From assembly GCA_051453625.1 (NCBI GenBank), contig JBOZIK010000001.1, forward strand, positions 201,788,316 through 201,828,987: DNA of 40,672 bases, read 5' to 3'. The notes below the pieces were generated by a model, which saw nothing but the letters and a program-made list of their open reading frames with translations, had not been told where the DNA came from and did not search any database. Positions 1 to 11,391 of this stretch are shown here, one piece after another; within the stretch, counting starts at the first letter, position 1, and every line of letters begins with the position of its first letter. The position numbers and the translations under genes were made by a program. The DNA comes from Welwitschia mirabilis (lineage: Eukaryota > Gnetophyta > Gnetopsida > Welwitschiales).

Positions 1-499
1 TATAGAAATTTTTCAAATTGATATTGTCTAGGGGAGGTTGTATTAATGCTAGTCCAAAAATATTTAGCAAAAGAATAATCAATAAAAAGATGTTATTGAG
101 TTTCATTATCTTCATGGTACATAAGATAATCTTGATCAACCCTTAATTTCTTTGGATGAGTTTATCCATAGTGGGAAGACATATTTTAACATATACCACC
201 AAAACATTTTAATTTTTTCTAGAATGTAGAGCTTCCAAAGATTTTTCCATCTATTATCAAATTCAAAGAGATTGTGACACATCTTAGCAGTACTTATCTT
301 GTCATTATGAAGAGGAAGATTTTGGTTGTTAAAAACTTATGGCCATATCTCTTGAGTAGAATGAATCATTTGCCTCCAAAAAATTTAGTACCTTTATTTA
401 TCTCTATATCCCTCCTTAAAGAAGTCTATTTCAAGGAATATATGTTTGTGACGTACCTGTAATAGTACTTAGGGAGAATATACTTGCTTATATCAGTGA

Positions 500-2250
500 T
501 TTTCCTGATACCAAGCCCTTCTGCCTTATTGGGCATGACTATCTGATAATATCCAATAAGATGAAGTCCCTTATGAGATTTACCTCCTGATCATATGAAG
601 TCTTTAATCAATTTATCAATCATACTAGCATATTTATTGGTGACAGGGAAGTAGTTGGTTGGATAAATTTAAATATCAACTAAAAAAGACTTAGCAAGAA
701 GGATTTTACCTATACTGGAGAGATATTTGTTATTCTATCTAGTCAGTATGATAGTAATTTTCCTAATAAAGGGAGGTCACATATTATTTGTGCTTTTCTC
801 TAAATCCAAAGAAAGCCCAAGGTAAACATTTGGGAAGGTGGATTAAGAACAATTTAAAACCTTCATAATTTTAGCTATTCTGTCTTACAAAGTATTTAAC
901 ATAAATAGTTTGAAATACTGCTAGTTAATAGTAAGACCAAAAATAATCTAAAGTTGTTTAAAGTGGCATGAATATGCTGAGAAACTGGAATACTAGAGTC
1001 TAAGCATGGGAGTGTGTCATCCACAAATTAAATTATAGGAATATCAGGAGATAATTCAGTAGTCATGAATTTCTTTTGGTTGATAAGTCTAGCTAAGGAA
1101 TGCATAATAAGAATAAAAAGACAGGGAGATAAATGATCACCTTAATGAAGCCCACTATTACCTTGAAAGCAGCTCTATCTTTCTCCTTTAACCATGACAG
1201 AGAAGGTCAGCATGGAAATGCAAAAGTTAACTTGGTTTTGAAGTGGTATAGGAAAACTATGCTTCTATAAAACATAGCTAACTATTTCTTATTAAACTGT
1301 GTCAAAGGCCTTGGTGATGTCTAGTTTGAGGAACATAGCCAGTTTCTTCTTTATATGATGCAAATGAATGATTTAATTGACCAAAATAATATTATTATGA
1401 ATACTTCTTTCAGCTATAAATCCTAATTATAAAGGCAAAATCATCTCCAAAAGAATAGTCTTCATTTTAGAGCATTCAATTTAGTGCAGATCTTGTAGAA
1501 AACATTATATAAGCTAATCAGTCTGTAGTATTAAGGGCTATCCACATCTTCTTGCTTAGGGATCAAAGTTATGAGAATATCATTAAGCAACTTATAAAAA
1601 GTACCTTTTTTGATAGTTTTTGTGACTATTGCATAAAAATCCTCCTTAATATTATCCCAGTATTACTGATAAAAGTTAACTGTAAATCCATCTAGATCCA
1701 GGGCATGATTTTTCTATATGAAATTGATAGTATCCCTAATTTCTTCTTTGGAAACCCTTTGGTTCAAGTAACTTAGCTTTTCTGCAGTGATGAGAGGATC
1801 GACCGAAGCATTTTCAAGATCAACTAGCCTTTTTATGAAAAGACTCTGGAAGTCTCTAATAAAAGCTTCTGCCATTTCTTGATTAGTGAAAAGGCATATT
1901 GGGGATGTATTCCACTGTATCCGATTTTGCTATCTATGTCTGTTCACTATGTGGAATAAAAATTTGGTATTACAGTTACCTTCATTAAGCTACTAAGTTA
2001 TCAATATCTACTTCCAATGAGCTTCTTCTTTAGAGTAGATGTCATGGATATGCAAGATAAGCTATCTCTCATAATTATAAATAATCTTAAAAGACTCATT
2101 CTACTCTTGTATGCTATTAGTATCTTCCAGAAGTTGATGTTTGACATTTTTGAAGGTATCATTTAACTACCTTTTCCATAGAATTAGTGCATGTTTAAGA
2201 ATTTTGAGCTTTTGGAATAATTTAAAGGAGGAAGTACCTTCAACCTTGAT
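500..2250 (-). pseudogene. LINE reverse transcriptase, heavily degraded
   Basis: No long open frame survives, but RT landmarks appear in order on the minus strand. These are a DLDGFTVNFY fingers segment near 1700-1660, motif A KLDITKAFDTV at about 1327-1295, motif B resembling GLHQGDPLSP with a stop in place of Gln at about 1162-1085, and motif C FVDDTL at about 1028-1010. Several stops and frameshifts interrupt it. Further on, about 190-90 resembles the zf-RVT segment (LPTMDKL) found after RT in plant LINEs. Confidence 0.8.
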
Positions 2251-2253
2251 GTT

Positions 2254-2991
2254 CTAGATTTGTTCGAGCATGTCCTTAAAGCTTGGTTCCTTCAGCCAGG
2301 GATTCTCAAATTGAAAGAGAAATTCCTTCTGTGGGGAGTCCATCAAGAGCGTAATAGGCCTAGGATTAGAATAAAATCTAGTTTTGGGTCTAAGAAAGAA
2401 CTGTATGTTAGGGTCCCTGACAAGACATCTATCAATTCTTGACATGACCAGGTTAGGGGGATCTCTAAGATTACTCCAAGTGTAACTAGCCCCATGTAGG
2501 TGAAGATCTGTATAGTCATGGACTCTTATAAAATTTGTAAACTGCTTAGTAGAATAAGTGTTAGGTATGCTACCCGATTTTTCATGGACGTTAAGGATCT
2601 GATTGAAGTCTCCCATGATGATGTCTGGAGAGTTTGAAGCAATTTGTTGGAGAGCTACCATTCTTTGTTCAATATCCTGGGGCCCATAAAAGTTTGATAT
2701 GCGCTAGCTTCTGTTATTGTAATGCCAATCAACTGTGATGTGATTGCTGCTCTTGCTAATAGTGGTAATCTAACCATGCCTCCAAAGGATCATCAACCCT
2801 CCCTTAGTGCCAATACTTGAAACTAAAACCACTGACCAATTATAGTGAGGATAAAAGTGCTTAATTTTAATGGAATCCAGTTTTGTTTCTTGAAGGAGAT
2901 AAAGATGAGCTGCAGAGCTTTTTAATAAACTCCAAAGGTGGGAAATTTTCTGGCCATTCCCAAAGCCTCTATAATTCCAGGACGTAATCAT
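2254..2991 (-). pseudogene. LINE apurinic-like endonuclease domain, inactivated
   Basis: Two open pieces, 2991-2770 and 2661-2254, cover an exonuclease-endonuclease-phosphatase fold. The first gives SWNYRGFGNG and LLQETKL, where the QET glutamate binds metal. The second gives IIMGDFNQIL, SYTWSN and SRIDR, all standard LINE endonuclease landmarks. The expected SDHxP catalytic motif reads SNPRP, so the catalytic Asp and His are both replaced. A break separates the two pieces. The domain would nick target DNA to prime reverse transcription; here it cannot. Confidence 0.85.
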
Positions 2992-3414
2992 TAGAAAGAG
3001 AGTTGAAATTGTTTACCATCTCAGATATCCTCCTTCGTTTCGTTCTCCAACCTGCTTTTGCGATATTCATTCGCATTTTCTTGTCAATCTGCACCATCTT
3101 GCTAGCTCTAGATGTAGTCGGCGCTTCTTCAACGCGCTCTTCCATTTCTGCTCCTCCATTTTTCCTTCTTGATTTAGGTTCCTTTTCCATTGGAACTTGG
3201 GGTTGGGTTGATTGGATTGGCGCGTCGAGGACGCGCTTCTCTTCTGACGCTTTCTGTCTTGCTTCTTGGGTCTCTGTTTGATTCTTTTCCAATTGCTCTG
3301 TCTCTTCTTCAGAAAGGATGTCAAATTTGTTAGCCTAGAATAATGGCTCATTGTTTGGCGTTGGAGCCGGTCTCTTCTTTTTCTCCTTTTTCTTCACTTT
3401 TTGCCAATTATTTC

Positions 3415-4200
3415 TCATTTGTTTTCCTCCCTTTTTCCCTTTTTCTTTTCTTCCTTTTTGCATTTTCCTTCTGGATGCCCATTTTCCCTACATTTGGTAC
3501 ACTGCAAGGGAATGTTTTGAATCTCCAAGTTAAAGATCGTTTCTCGCCAAGCTGTGTTGAGAATAATCTTTCTTGCTTTAAAGTTGTCTGGTTTCATGTA
3601 GACACATATTCTGGCTATTTTCATTTTGGCCATTAGATTAATACTCCTCTCTAACCTGACAAATTCTCCCATCATGTTTCCAAACTGTTTAAAGAAATTC
3701 GGGTGCCGGTTCTGTGGGTGTGGATTTGAAATACGAATCCAGACCGTTATCTTTTAAAAGATGTTCTCTTTATTTAAAATGAAAGGTGTCCATTTAGTAA
3801 GGGCTAAACCCCTCCTACCAAAAAAAATATGATCCTCCTAACAGAACCTTGTTCATATCTTCCTCCAAATCAAAAACAAAATACAGTAAGCCTTCTTTGA
3901 GAGGGATTACCTTGCAACTGGCTAGGAATTTTTAGTTGCACCATAACCTGACCTTTTCAATAAAAGGAAGTCCTCCTAAGGACTAAAACTTTCCGATCAA
4001 GCTGTTCCTGAATCGGGCTTCCAAGTGCTTTGAGTAATTTTCTGGCATTTTTGCCCTAATGACCTCTTCATCTTTTCTGAAGCTGAAATCCAATTTGGGA
4101 AAGCTTTGAGGCTTCCTTTCCCCAAGTGATTTTGTGTAGGATTTAATCCCAGATGATTATGCTACTATGAAGTCAACAATCTACCAAGAAGAAATGCTTC
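3415..4200 (-). pseudogene. LINE ORF1 remnant: DUF4283-like domain plus CCHC zinc knuckle
   Basis: The open part, 3675-3415, ends with a CX2CX4HX4C knuckle: C59, C62, H67 and C72 of the frame starting at 3675, bases about 3501-3460. A Lys-rich tail follows. Upstream in-frame or shifted fragments (about 4000-3676) read GRRGLALTKWTPF and TVWIRISN, typical of the nucleic-acid-binding DUF4283 region of plant LINE ORF1 proteins. At least one stop interrupts it. The gene product would coat element RNA. It lies directly upstream of the endonuclease on the minus strand. Confidence 0.75.
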
Positions 4201-4563
4201 CACTACCTTAGATGTCTCAGATCCATTAGAGCCCCCCCTTTTGGTTTTTCAGGGTTCGTGAGGCACCGATTGAAAAACCTCCCCTCTAAGATAGGAAAAT
4301 TGACATGAAGCCTAAGCATTACTGCTGCGCCCTTTCGGGTTTTCGCAATATTGGTGTTACCAAGAAACCAAGGGCACATTAGAAAACACGCAGAGAATCT
4401 GCAACTGCCTCGCCTAATCACTAGAAATCAATTGCAACCACTACTGATTCCCTAAGCGAGAGGGGAAGAGCAACACATGGAAGATGCGCTCGAAAAGCTA
4501 CTGTTGCAAGCTGTTGCAGTCGCCGAAGACACCGCCGGAAACACCAGAGTTGTAGAAACCCTC

Positions 4564-4900
4564 AAGAATCTTATTTTTCATTCAAAAACAAAGCATATAG
4601 ATATCAAGTTTCATTTCATAAGAGGATTGATTGAAAATGGGTTATTGGTTATCACTTTTTGTCAATCTAATGAGTAGCTTGCAGATTTGTTCATCAAGCC
4701 CCTTTATAAACAAAGATTTATTACTATAAGAGAGAATTTGAATATTCTTGACATTGTAGGCAAGGGAGAGTATGGACGACAAATTACATCAAAGACTCGT
4801 GTAAAAGCTATACCACACAACTATGATATGTGGTAACCTTTTTCTTAGATGTTGCTCTTACAAGAATAAAATGTGCCCCTCAATGTCAAAGGGGAGATTT
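4564..4900 (+). mobile_element. Copia (Ty1) fragment: RNase H C-terminus and polypurine tract
   Basis: From about 4564 the plus strand reads KNLIFHSKTKHID, then FHFIRGLIENG, and after one stop LADLFIKPL. This is the standard C-terminal end of Copia RNase H. A purine run, AAAGGGGAGA, near 4889-4898 fits a 3' polypurine tract, so an LTR should start just after. The 5' part is missing: the neighbouring sequence belongs to the LINE, consistent with a LINE insertion into, or a junction with, this element. Confidence 0.75.
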
Positions 4901-5440
4901 AGAGCTTCATTTTAACATTGTAGTATGCCATTGTCACTCATAGTTTTAGTTAACAGGTTGCATTGGTGGCCTAACCCGCCTTTGCAGATAAAACAATAAA
5001 ATGAAGATAGAAAAAGAGCATTAAAAAAAAAAAAAAGAGAGGGGGGGAAAGCGTATAATTCCAATTCTTACTCAATTCCAAATAGAAAGACCTATATTTG
5101 TATCTCATTTTTTGTTAACGATGCTGCACTTATTTCTGCAATGTTGTTCTTCAAGCAGTGATTCAAGTCAAGTAAATTTTCAATACAGTTCTAGCCTCGT
5201 GCATGCAATTCTAGAATCCCGCAATACACCTGCATTTACAATGAATTTAAGGAGCAACGTTGTACTAGTTGCTTGTGGTTTACATCAACAATTCAAGCTA
5301 GAATTAATTTCATCAATTGCTTCTCAATCTAAACACAGCAGGATCCTAATATTAAGCATTGAAATTCTGGCCAAGCACATCAGAATTCTAAAATTGGGCA
5401 TTGAAATTTGAAGCATAAAAAAATTTGGCTGATGTATCCC
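4901..5440. other. Possible Copia LTR remnant; no gene recognised
   Basis: This follows a polypurine tract, so part may be a decayed 3' LTR, but no paired LTR is visible. It contains an A14 run followed by a G7 tract (about 5021-5048). A 99-codon open frame at 5112-5411 has low-complexity Ser/Leu content and no family features, so it is not called a gene. Confidence 0.35.
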
Positions 5441-5665
5441 CTATTCCTACTTCTTAGCCTTAATCCTTTCCTTTATTCATAACTATTTTTTAATTCAAAC
5501 AATCCTATCTTCTATTCCTACTTCTTAGCCTTAATTCTTTCCTTTATTCTCACCTATGTTCTATTACTTCCCTAAGTCAAACAACCTTATCTCCTATTCC
5601 TACTGCTTAGCTTTGATCCTTTCCGCTATTCACACCTATGACTTTATCCCTGTTTTATTTTCACC
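5441..5665. repeat. Pyrimidine-rich tandem repeat, three copies of about 71-82 bp
   Basis: CTATTCCTACTTCTTAGCCT starts copies at 5441 and 5512; a variant (CTGCTTAGC) starts at 5594. Each copy continues with TTTCCTTTATTC-like and AACAATCCTAT-like segments. The copies differ by several substitutions and by length, so the array is not very recent. No coding potential was seen. The stretch 5666-6021 after it shows nothing recognisable. Confidence 0.8.
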
Positions 5666-6021
5666 CATATGTATTCTTATAAAAGGGAAATGGAGAAAGA
5701 TGATGGACAGAAGTTGGAAATGAAAAGAAGTGCAAGTTTTTGACCAAAAAAGTAGGCCTAACATAGGCATTTCCAGGTTATAGAAAGAGAGAGAAGGATT
5801 GGTTTTCCCTCAAAAAAGGAGGAGACATTTTGTAAGATGCAAGTGACATTTAATTAGTATTTTCAAAGGGTTTACACCAATGATGGTTAAGTATTTTTAG
5901 TTTAGGTTCTTTGTTAACAAATGAATGAGATTTTACTTATATGCATTCCTCTCTCTTCCCCAGAATATATTTGTTCATTCAAAAGATTTCTTTTATTTTA
6001 AAAGGAGCATGTGATTTGCAG

Positions 6022-6165
6022 NNNNNNNNNNNNNNNNNNNNNNNNNNNNNNNNNNNNNNNNNNNNNNNNNNNNNNNNNNNNNNNNNNNNNNNNNNNNNNN
6101 NNNNNNNNNNNNNNNNNNNNNNNNNNNNNNNNNNNNNNNNNNNNNNNNNNNNNNNNNNNNNNNNN
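6022..6165. other. Assembly gap (144 N)
   Basis: A run of N interrupts the sequence. Open frames spanning it are artefacts. Flanking sequence on both sides is AT-rich without recognisable coding content, including 6166-6620, where an (A/GAAA)-rich simple repeat sits near 6565-6600. Confidence 0.95.
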
Positions 6166-6621
6166 CCCCTTTTTAATGATGACAACCCTTTCTTGAATAA
6201 GTCTTCTTGAGGGAACATAATGGGTTAAAAAGCTAGCTGCTCCCCCTGAATTTATGCTCCTAATGATCCTGCACACATTGAACTCAGAGAAGATGTACTT
6301 GTACACTCTCCTCAATTCATTAGTTCAAAATGGTATCATGGGTATAAAGCAAGTTTATTGTAAAACAAATTCTTCAACATGTTGGCTTAACTACTAGAGA
6401 TACAGATAACCGACAATTTGCTTGCCACAAATACTCAAACTAAATGTTATTGTTGCTCAGAAGATAGTCCTGTTACTATTAGTACAAGTAGGCGTCAAAT
6501 GTAAGCAAATTAAACCTAATTTTGTAATTTTTATTCTATCTTTTCTCTCCCTTTGTCATCATTGAAAGAAAAAAAAAGGAAAAAGAAAGAAAGAAAGATA
6601 AGATAGGACGTGTACACAAAA

Positions 6622-7840
6622 CTAGTTTATATTATAAGAACTTTGAGTACACTTGATAGTACAACAATGGTTGTGAAGAGGGAGGAGCAGATACCAAAAT
6701 AAATAAGATGCAAGAAGAAGAAGGAAGCTAATCAGAAGAGTATTCAGAGTGAGACAAGTGCTGTTCTTCTTCTTCATTTGAACTGGGTGGGATCTCAAGG
6801 CCATAGGCAGACAAGCCAAAGGCAATATGTCCCATCTTCTAGTAGACCCTCTTTGCTATGAGTTTGGCCTATAAACCACCCTCCCTAGCTTGTTCTGCAA
6901 TCTGTTTTACCTCTAAAATAGCCTTCATCAGATCTTCATTTGTAACCGAACCAGGTCGTGAACTTGTTCCTTCCTCTATACGAGCTCGTTTTCATGGTGA
7001 AGGAGGAAGAGTTTCAGATTCTGCAAAAATATACATCTTCTTCAATGAGCACACTCCCAATGGTTTTGGGAGTTTCACCAATTCTTCATCCTTGTGAACC
7101 ATAAACTAATGATTCCCCAGAAGAGCTATTATGAGACCTCTAAAAGGTAGACTTGAATAACTCGCAATAAAAAACTGACTGATATAGGTCATGATAAATT
7201 TGCACAGATTTATGTTGACGCCTGTACCAAGACAAAACAAAATATAAGCACAAAGAGGAGACACTTCATCCTTGTGTCCTAATTTTAGTAGCAAATTGTG
7301 TGTAGAAATCTGAAATAAAACTCTATAAAGAGGCTTCAACTGATTTGTAGGCAAATTTGGTCTCCAAACTATGCCTCTTCCACATAACTCATGTGTAAGG
7401 GTTTCAATTGACATAAATTCTCTAATAAAGTTCATGGAAGTAATCTCACAAAACAAACCATCATTCCGATAGCTAGTAATTGAAGATATTTGTTCCAAAT
7501 CTATTTCTACATCTCTCCCAGACACTTTTGTTCTAATCTGCCAATCTTCAGAATTGAAAGTGCCATTGCAATAGAAAAGCCATACCATTCTTGTAGCCAC
7601 TTTTGTGTCGAGATCAAGAGCGTACTACCATACTTACTCCATAAACAAATAATCTATTTTGACTTCCCTCTTGAATGACTAAAAATCAATTTTTCTCTCT
7701 CATGCAATTGGTCTTTTTGAGAAGCCACTAAGCCATCGTCTTCTATGATCTAGGAAGATGAACCATTCAAACTCAGAGGCAGGTTCCTTCCCTTTCTTAG
7801 AGGCCAACTTGGATCTCACCATAATGAAGAAGAAAAAGAG
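6622..7840 (-). pseudogene. Plant transposon-type ORF remnant (putative plant transposon protein family)
   Basis: The main open part is 7600-7106 (164 codons), with readable continuation in other frames at 7840-7600 and 7100-6622. It contains VWLFYCNGTF, VWRPNLPTNQLKPL, STHNLLLKLGHKDEVSPLCA and VNINLCKFI. That pattern matches the domain Pfam calls a putative plant transposon protein (PF20167, from memory), carried by many plant LTR elements. The downstream part is Lys/Glu-rich with a possible short coiled region (about 6960-6850), followed by an acidic Ser-rich end. Frames are broken and no terminal repeats were found. The function of this family is not established. Confidence 0.55.
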
Positions 7841-7928
7841 CCTCACACAAGGAAACTAAGTGGAGAAGAAGGAGAGAAACTGAGAGAAGACGAAGATTTG
7901 AAGGATTTTAAAGCAGACAAAAACAACG

Positions 7929-8175
7929 ACGTCCGCGTTTCTAGTAGCCCCGACATTCGAGTTATTGAAACGGGACGTCCAGGTTTTAAAAAACCCAAAT
8001 TTTCACAAAACAAACATGCCAAATGTCTAAGTAATTGTAGTAGGACGTCCGGGTTTTAATGAACTCAAAATTTCGAAATGTTGAACTGCCAGACGTCTGA
8101 GAAATTTTAGTGAGACATCCGGGTTTGAAAAAATCACAAATTTTCGCACAAAACCCAAATTTTGATAAAGTTGAC
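7929..8175. repeat. Degenerate tandem repeat with GACGTCC core, period about 70 bp
   Basis: GACGTCC followed by a GGTTTTAAAA-like run occurs at 7929, 7975 and 8044; the next unit at 8114 reads GACATCC. The last three are spaced 69 and 70 bp apart; the first is 46 bp from the second. Between cores the units share CCCAAATTTTC-like and GTCTGAGAAATT-like segments. The units are diverged. The ACGT core also resembles G-box-type or CpG-rich motifs, but no function is implied. Confidence 0.7.
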
Positions 8176-8270
8176 CATGATTTAGAAGATTGATGACAAA
8201 GGTAGGATCAAGATCGATGAGGTTGCCAATTTTACTGAGGGTTGAGGCATACACCAATACCTAAGTTCTT

Positions 8271-8715
8271 CCTAAGATTAATGAATCTTTCTTTAGATAA
8301 ACTTTTTGTCATAATGTGAACAATTTGTATCGAAAGTGAAGCCAAATCTCTTGATGTTATTCATGCCTTCATAGTTTGACTTTATATATTTTTGTATAGT
8401 CCCCTTCTTATTGTAATTTAATATTAAAGGGAGAAGGGAAGTCTAATGGGGTCATCCAGAAAGTTCTAAAAGTTAGGGTTAGGGTTTTTACCCTAAAAGA
8501 AAATCTATATAAGGAAATAGAGGCATGGAATGCCATCAAGTGTGTGGGAGTCAAGAGTTGCAATATTGGCTATTGAGGACGGCTTGTGTCTTTGCCCTTT
8601 TCATTCTGATAGAGAGCTTTGCATTGCTTCCGTAGTTTTTCCCCACATTGGGGTTTTCCATGTAAATTTGGTGTGTTAATGTCTGCATTTTGCTTTTGCT
8701 TTGCTGCATTTTTCT
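8271..8715 (+). repeat. LTR-like segment with TATA box; shares sequence with the right window edge
   Basis: The stretch holds CTATATAAGG near 8504, as expected of an LTR promoter, and GGGTTTTCCATGTAAAT near 8654, a phrase often seen in the R/U5 part of plant Copia LTRs. It ends near TCTAACA. Bases 8334-8398 are closely repeated at 40609-40672, so this is a multicopy sequence. No second LTR or primer-binding site was found beside it, so it may be a solo LTR or a fragment. Confidence 0.5.
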
Positions 8716-10044
8716 AACAATAAGGATGTTACTTTTGATGAATAATCTATGTAGAGACAACTTGCATAACCAGCTAAAAAGGAAGTACAAAAACTAAAGA
8801 TTGTACCATCTTCTAAAATTTTAATACATCCATTGAAGCAAGAACATTTTCAACAAGAAAACTAGTAACCAAATAAGAATTCCAATGACGATTTAGACAA
8901 CAATGAAGAAAATAACGAAGACAACGTAATGACAGTGAATTTAAAGAGTTAGAGTTTCATTTAGCTTATCAAGCTGAAATACGTTAGTATTGGGTAAGAA
9001 GATTGACAAATGTTGTGGACCATATTTTGCAAAATCATAATGTTATCACAATATTGAATTGCAATACTGAGTTTTGCAATCTGAATTATATCAATATTGC
9101 TGTTCACAGAGAATTGTGATACCAAGCCTCACTACCATGATATTGTATCATGATACTTGGTATTGTGATACTGGGCAGTACCATGCATTAGGAATCACAT
9201 ACATTAATAGCTTGCAAAAAGTGAATTAAAAAGTATTGAAACCCTATGTTGACACATTTCTTTTATGTCGATCAGTGTTAACGAGTCCTCAAAACTAGTG
9301 ATAACTCCAGAAAACTTCATTTTTCACATCAAAAGGATCAGTTCTTGTTGTATTTGAAGTCCATTTTTGAAGCAAGCATTTGAAACTAGTGAGGTTCATT
9401 CCCCTTTCACTCTTTTTTATAATTTTCTTTCTTTCTTTCTTTTTTCCCCCTTTTTTACTTTTTGGATTCTTTAGAAGGGTTTCAGTGGAGGAAAGCAATC
9501 TGTCATTTCTACTGATGGTAGATGAATCCAGAATACTCTCTTATGCTTTTTTGCTGGTCTTTACTTCTGCTGTTATGCATTTTCTTAACACATTTTTGTG
9601 AACAACTAGGCATGTAGAGTTAGTCAATTTGATTGATGTATTGGCTTAGCACACTTCTACGTTTTTGCAAACCTTGCAATGTTGTAACACAATAATACAA
9701 CGATTTATATCGTCTTCTTGTATAAGCCTGCTTATTAACTCTATGGTTTTTGTTAATCAATAAATTCAATGTTATGTCTAACTTTCTATACAAATTGCAA
9801 ATCTGACTAAAAATTAGAAGTATTTGATGTTCTTTGCCTTTTTTTCCCTTTTTTTCTAAACTCTAGATACCACGTTAGAATACCAGTTTGATACTGCAAA
9901 TGCTTCTCCAAAATGAAATATACCTCTTCTCGCTATGATTTTACAAAGCACATTACCACCTACCTAAAAGGTATTCCTCCTTTTTATATGACATACATTA
10001 TGTTGACAGTGGAGAACTGTAAGGTTTGCAAGCAGTCTGCATAG
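8716..10044. other. AT-rich region without a recognised gene
   Basis: No coding family, RNA gene or terminal repeat was recognised. Around 9040-9180 there is an imperfect internal repetition of ATTGTGATACT/ATATTG motifs. A pyrimidine-rich run lies at 9400-9465 and another at 9835-9860. Open frames here are short and low-complexity. Confidence 0.5.
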
Positions 10045-11024
10045 TTTGGATTGGAGCACTAGTAGCCAACTATGAAGGAAGAGACACAATCTTTAATGCA
10101 ATATTAGACTAGGGATTTGGTTCCTCTTCCTTCTAGAAGGAAAGCATTAAACAATAAGTGGGTGTTTAGAATCAAGAAAGAAACTGATTGTACAAACTAT
10201 CAAATGGTCTAAGGTCAGGTTGGTGGCGAAGAAAGGTATAGACTTTATTGAGATTTCACTTTGTTCAAAACATGTCTTAACTTGAGTTATGCTAACATTG
10301 GGAGCTTGCTTAGATTTGGAGTTGGAACAAGAAGATATCAGAATTCTTACATCTTGATCTACAGTAGACCTACATGGAACAACAAGAAGTCCTCTTAAAT
10401 CAGCAGCAACAAAATCTGATTTGTAGGTTAAGAGCAGTATATATTTTTTAAACCAATGTCCAAGACATGATATAAGAGGTTTGATGCCTTTTTGCATCAT
10501 CTTCAGTTTGCCAAGTGTGATGTTGCTCAGTGTGTCTAGTTTGAAGGTAGTGTAACAAGCAGATTTGTTATTCTGTTCCCTTTCGTTGATAATATGTTGA
10601 TTGTTGTTAATGACATGGCTAATGTAAAGGGGTTGACATTTGAAATGTTAGAAGGAGATAGGAATGAAAGACTTGGTTGCAACAAAACATCCTTCAGGAA
10701 TACAATTTCAAGAGATGGAAAGCAAAAGAAGCTGTGGCTAAGTCAAAGGTACATCAAAAAGTTGGTCTGTTGTTTTAATATGGCATTGACAAAGTCAGTG
10801 AGCATCGATTAGCTTCAAACTGCAGGTTGTCTAAGAAAGGTTATCCTTAAAACAATTAGGACAAAAAGATTATGGTTAAGGTGACTTATACATTAGATAT
10901 GGGAAGGTAGATGTATGCGGTCATTTGCACAACACTGGACATTGCTCATGTAGTTGTAATCATAAGTAGATACAAGAGCAATCGCTGGATGCAACATTGG
11001 GAAGCTGTGAAATGGGTACTAGTA

Positions 11025-11391
11025 ACACCCCAACTTTAATTACCCCAATTAACAAAAATATTTTTTTTTTGTATTAATAACTAACATGCACAACGGAACC
11101 TAGGATCAAATCCTATTTAGACTCATTAACACATTATAAGATTTAAAATAATTAAAAAACATAATTATTACTTAACTATATACCCTCTTGATTTGCATAA
11201 AATAACGATGTCAAATTTGTGTTCTATATTTATTTCTAACANNNNNNNNNNNNNNNNNNNNNNNNNNNNNNNNNNNNNNNNNNNNNNNNNNNNNNNNNNN
11301 NNNNNNNNNNNNNNNNNNNNNNNNNNNNNNNNNNNNNNNNNACATAGTTTAGAAACCTATTAATTAAAGCTTACAAAATGTGGGTTATAAC
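11025..11391. mobile_element. Small insertion inside the Copia RNase H region, with a 4-bp target duplication
   Basis: Copia coding reads WVLV-FHYLKGT when 11025-11391 is removed. AGTA occurs at 11021-11024 and again at 11392-11395, consistent with a 3-4 bp target duplication. The ends, ACACCCCAAC and GGTTATAAC, are loosely inverted. No coding sequence is visible; a 100-N gap inside makes the true length unknown. It could be a MITE or part of a larger element collapsed at the gap. Confidence 0.55.
11242..11341. other. Assembly gap of exactly 100 N (unknown true size)
   Basis: One hundred N is the conventional placeholder for a gap of unknown length. It lies inside the insertion described at 11025-11391. 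Confidence 0.95.

Larger units (their letters stand above)
1..4563 (-). mobile_element. Degraded LINE (L1-type non-LTR retrotransposon), 3' end off-window
   Basis: Read on the minus strand, the order is a 5' leader (about 4563-4200), ORF1 with a DUF4283-like region and a CCHC knuckle (about 4200-3410), an endonuclease (2991-2254), a reverse transcriptase (about 2250-500), and a zf-RVT-like segment (about 190-90). This is the usual layout of plant L1 elements. Many stops and frameshifts and a lost endonuclease SDH motif show that it is dead. The 3' UTR and poly(A) lie left of the window. The 5' boundary is set at 4563 because Copia sequence begins in the next bases. The plus-strand open frames over 3003-3636 are shadows of this element. 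Confidence 0.85.

Noticed and set aside
3003-3636. Several plus-strand open frames rich in Phe, Ser and Leu
   Set aside because: They are antisense shadows of the Lys/Glu-rich LINE ORF1 on the minus strand, where a CCHC knuckle and ordered LINE domains are seen.
4477-4677. A 66-codon open frame starting MEDALEK, as a possible N-terminus of a cellular gene
   Set aside because: The second half is plainly Copia RNase H and the first half is the antisense of the LINE 5' leader, so the frame crosses a transposon junction.
5112-5411. A 99-codon plus-strand open frame
   Set aside because: Ser/Leu/Ile-rich with internal near-repeats and no family motif; flanked by low-complexity and tandem repeats. 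Probably chance.
5441-5665. A CRISPR-like array
   Set aside because: There are only three diverged copies with unequal spacing and no spacers; this is a plant nuclear tandem repeat.
5941-6315. Open frames made largely of unknown residues
   Set aside because: They exist only because the 144-N gap contains no stop codons.
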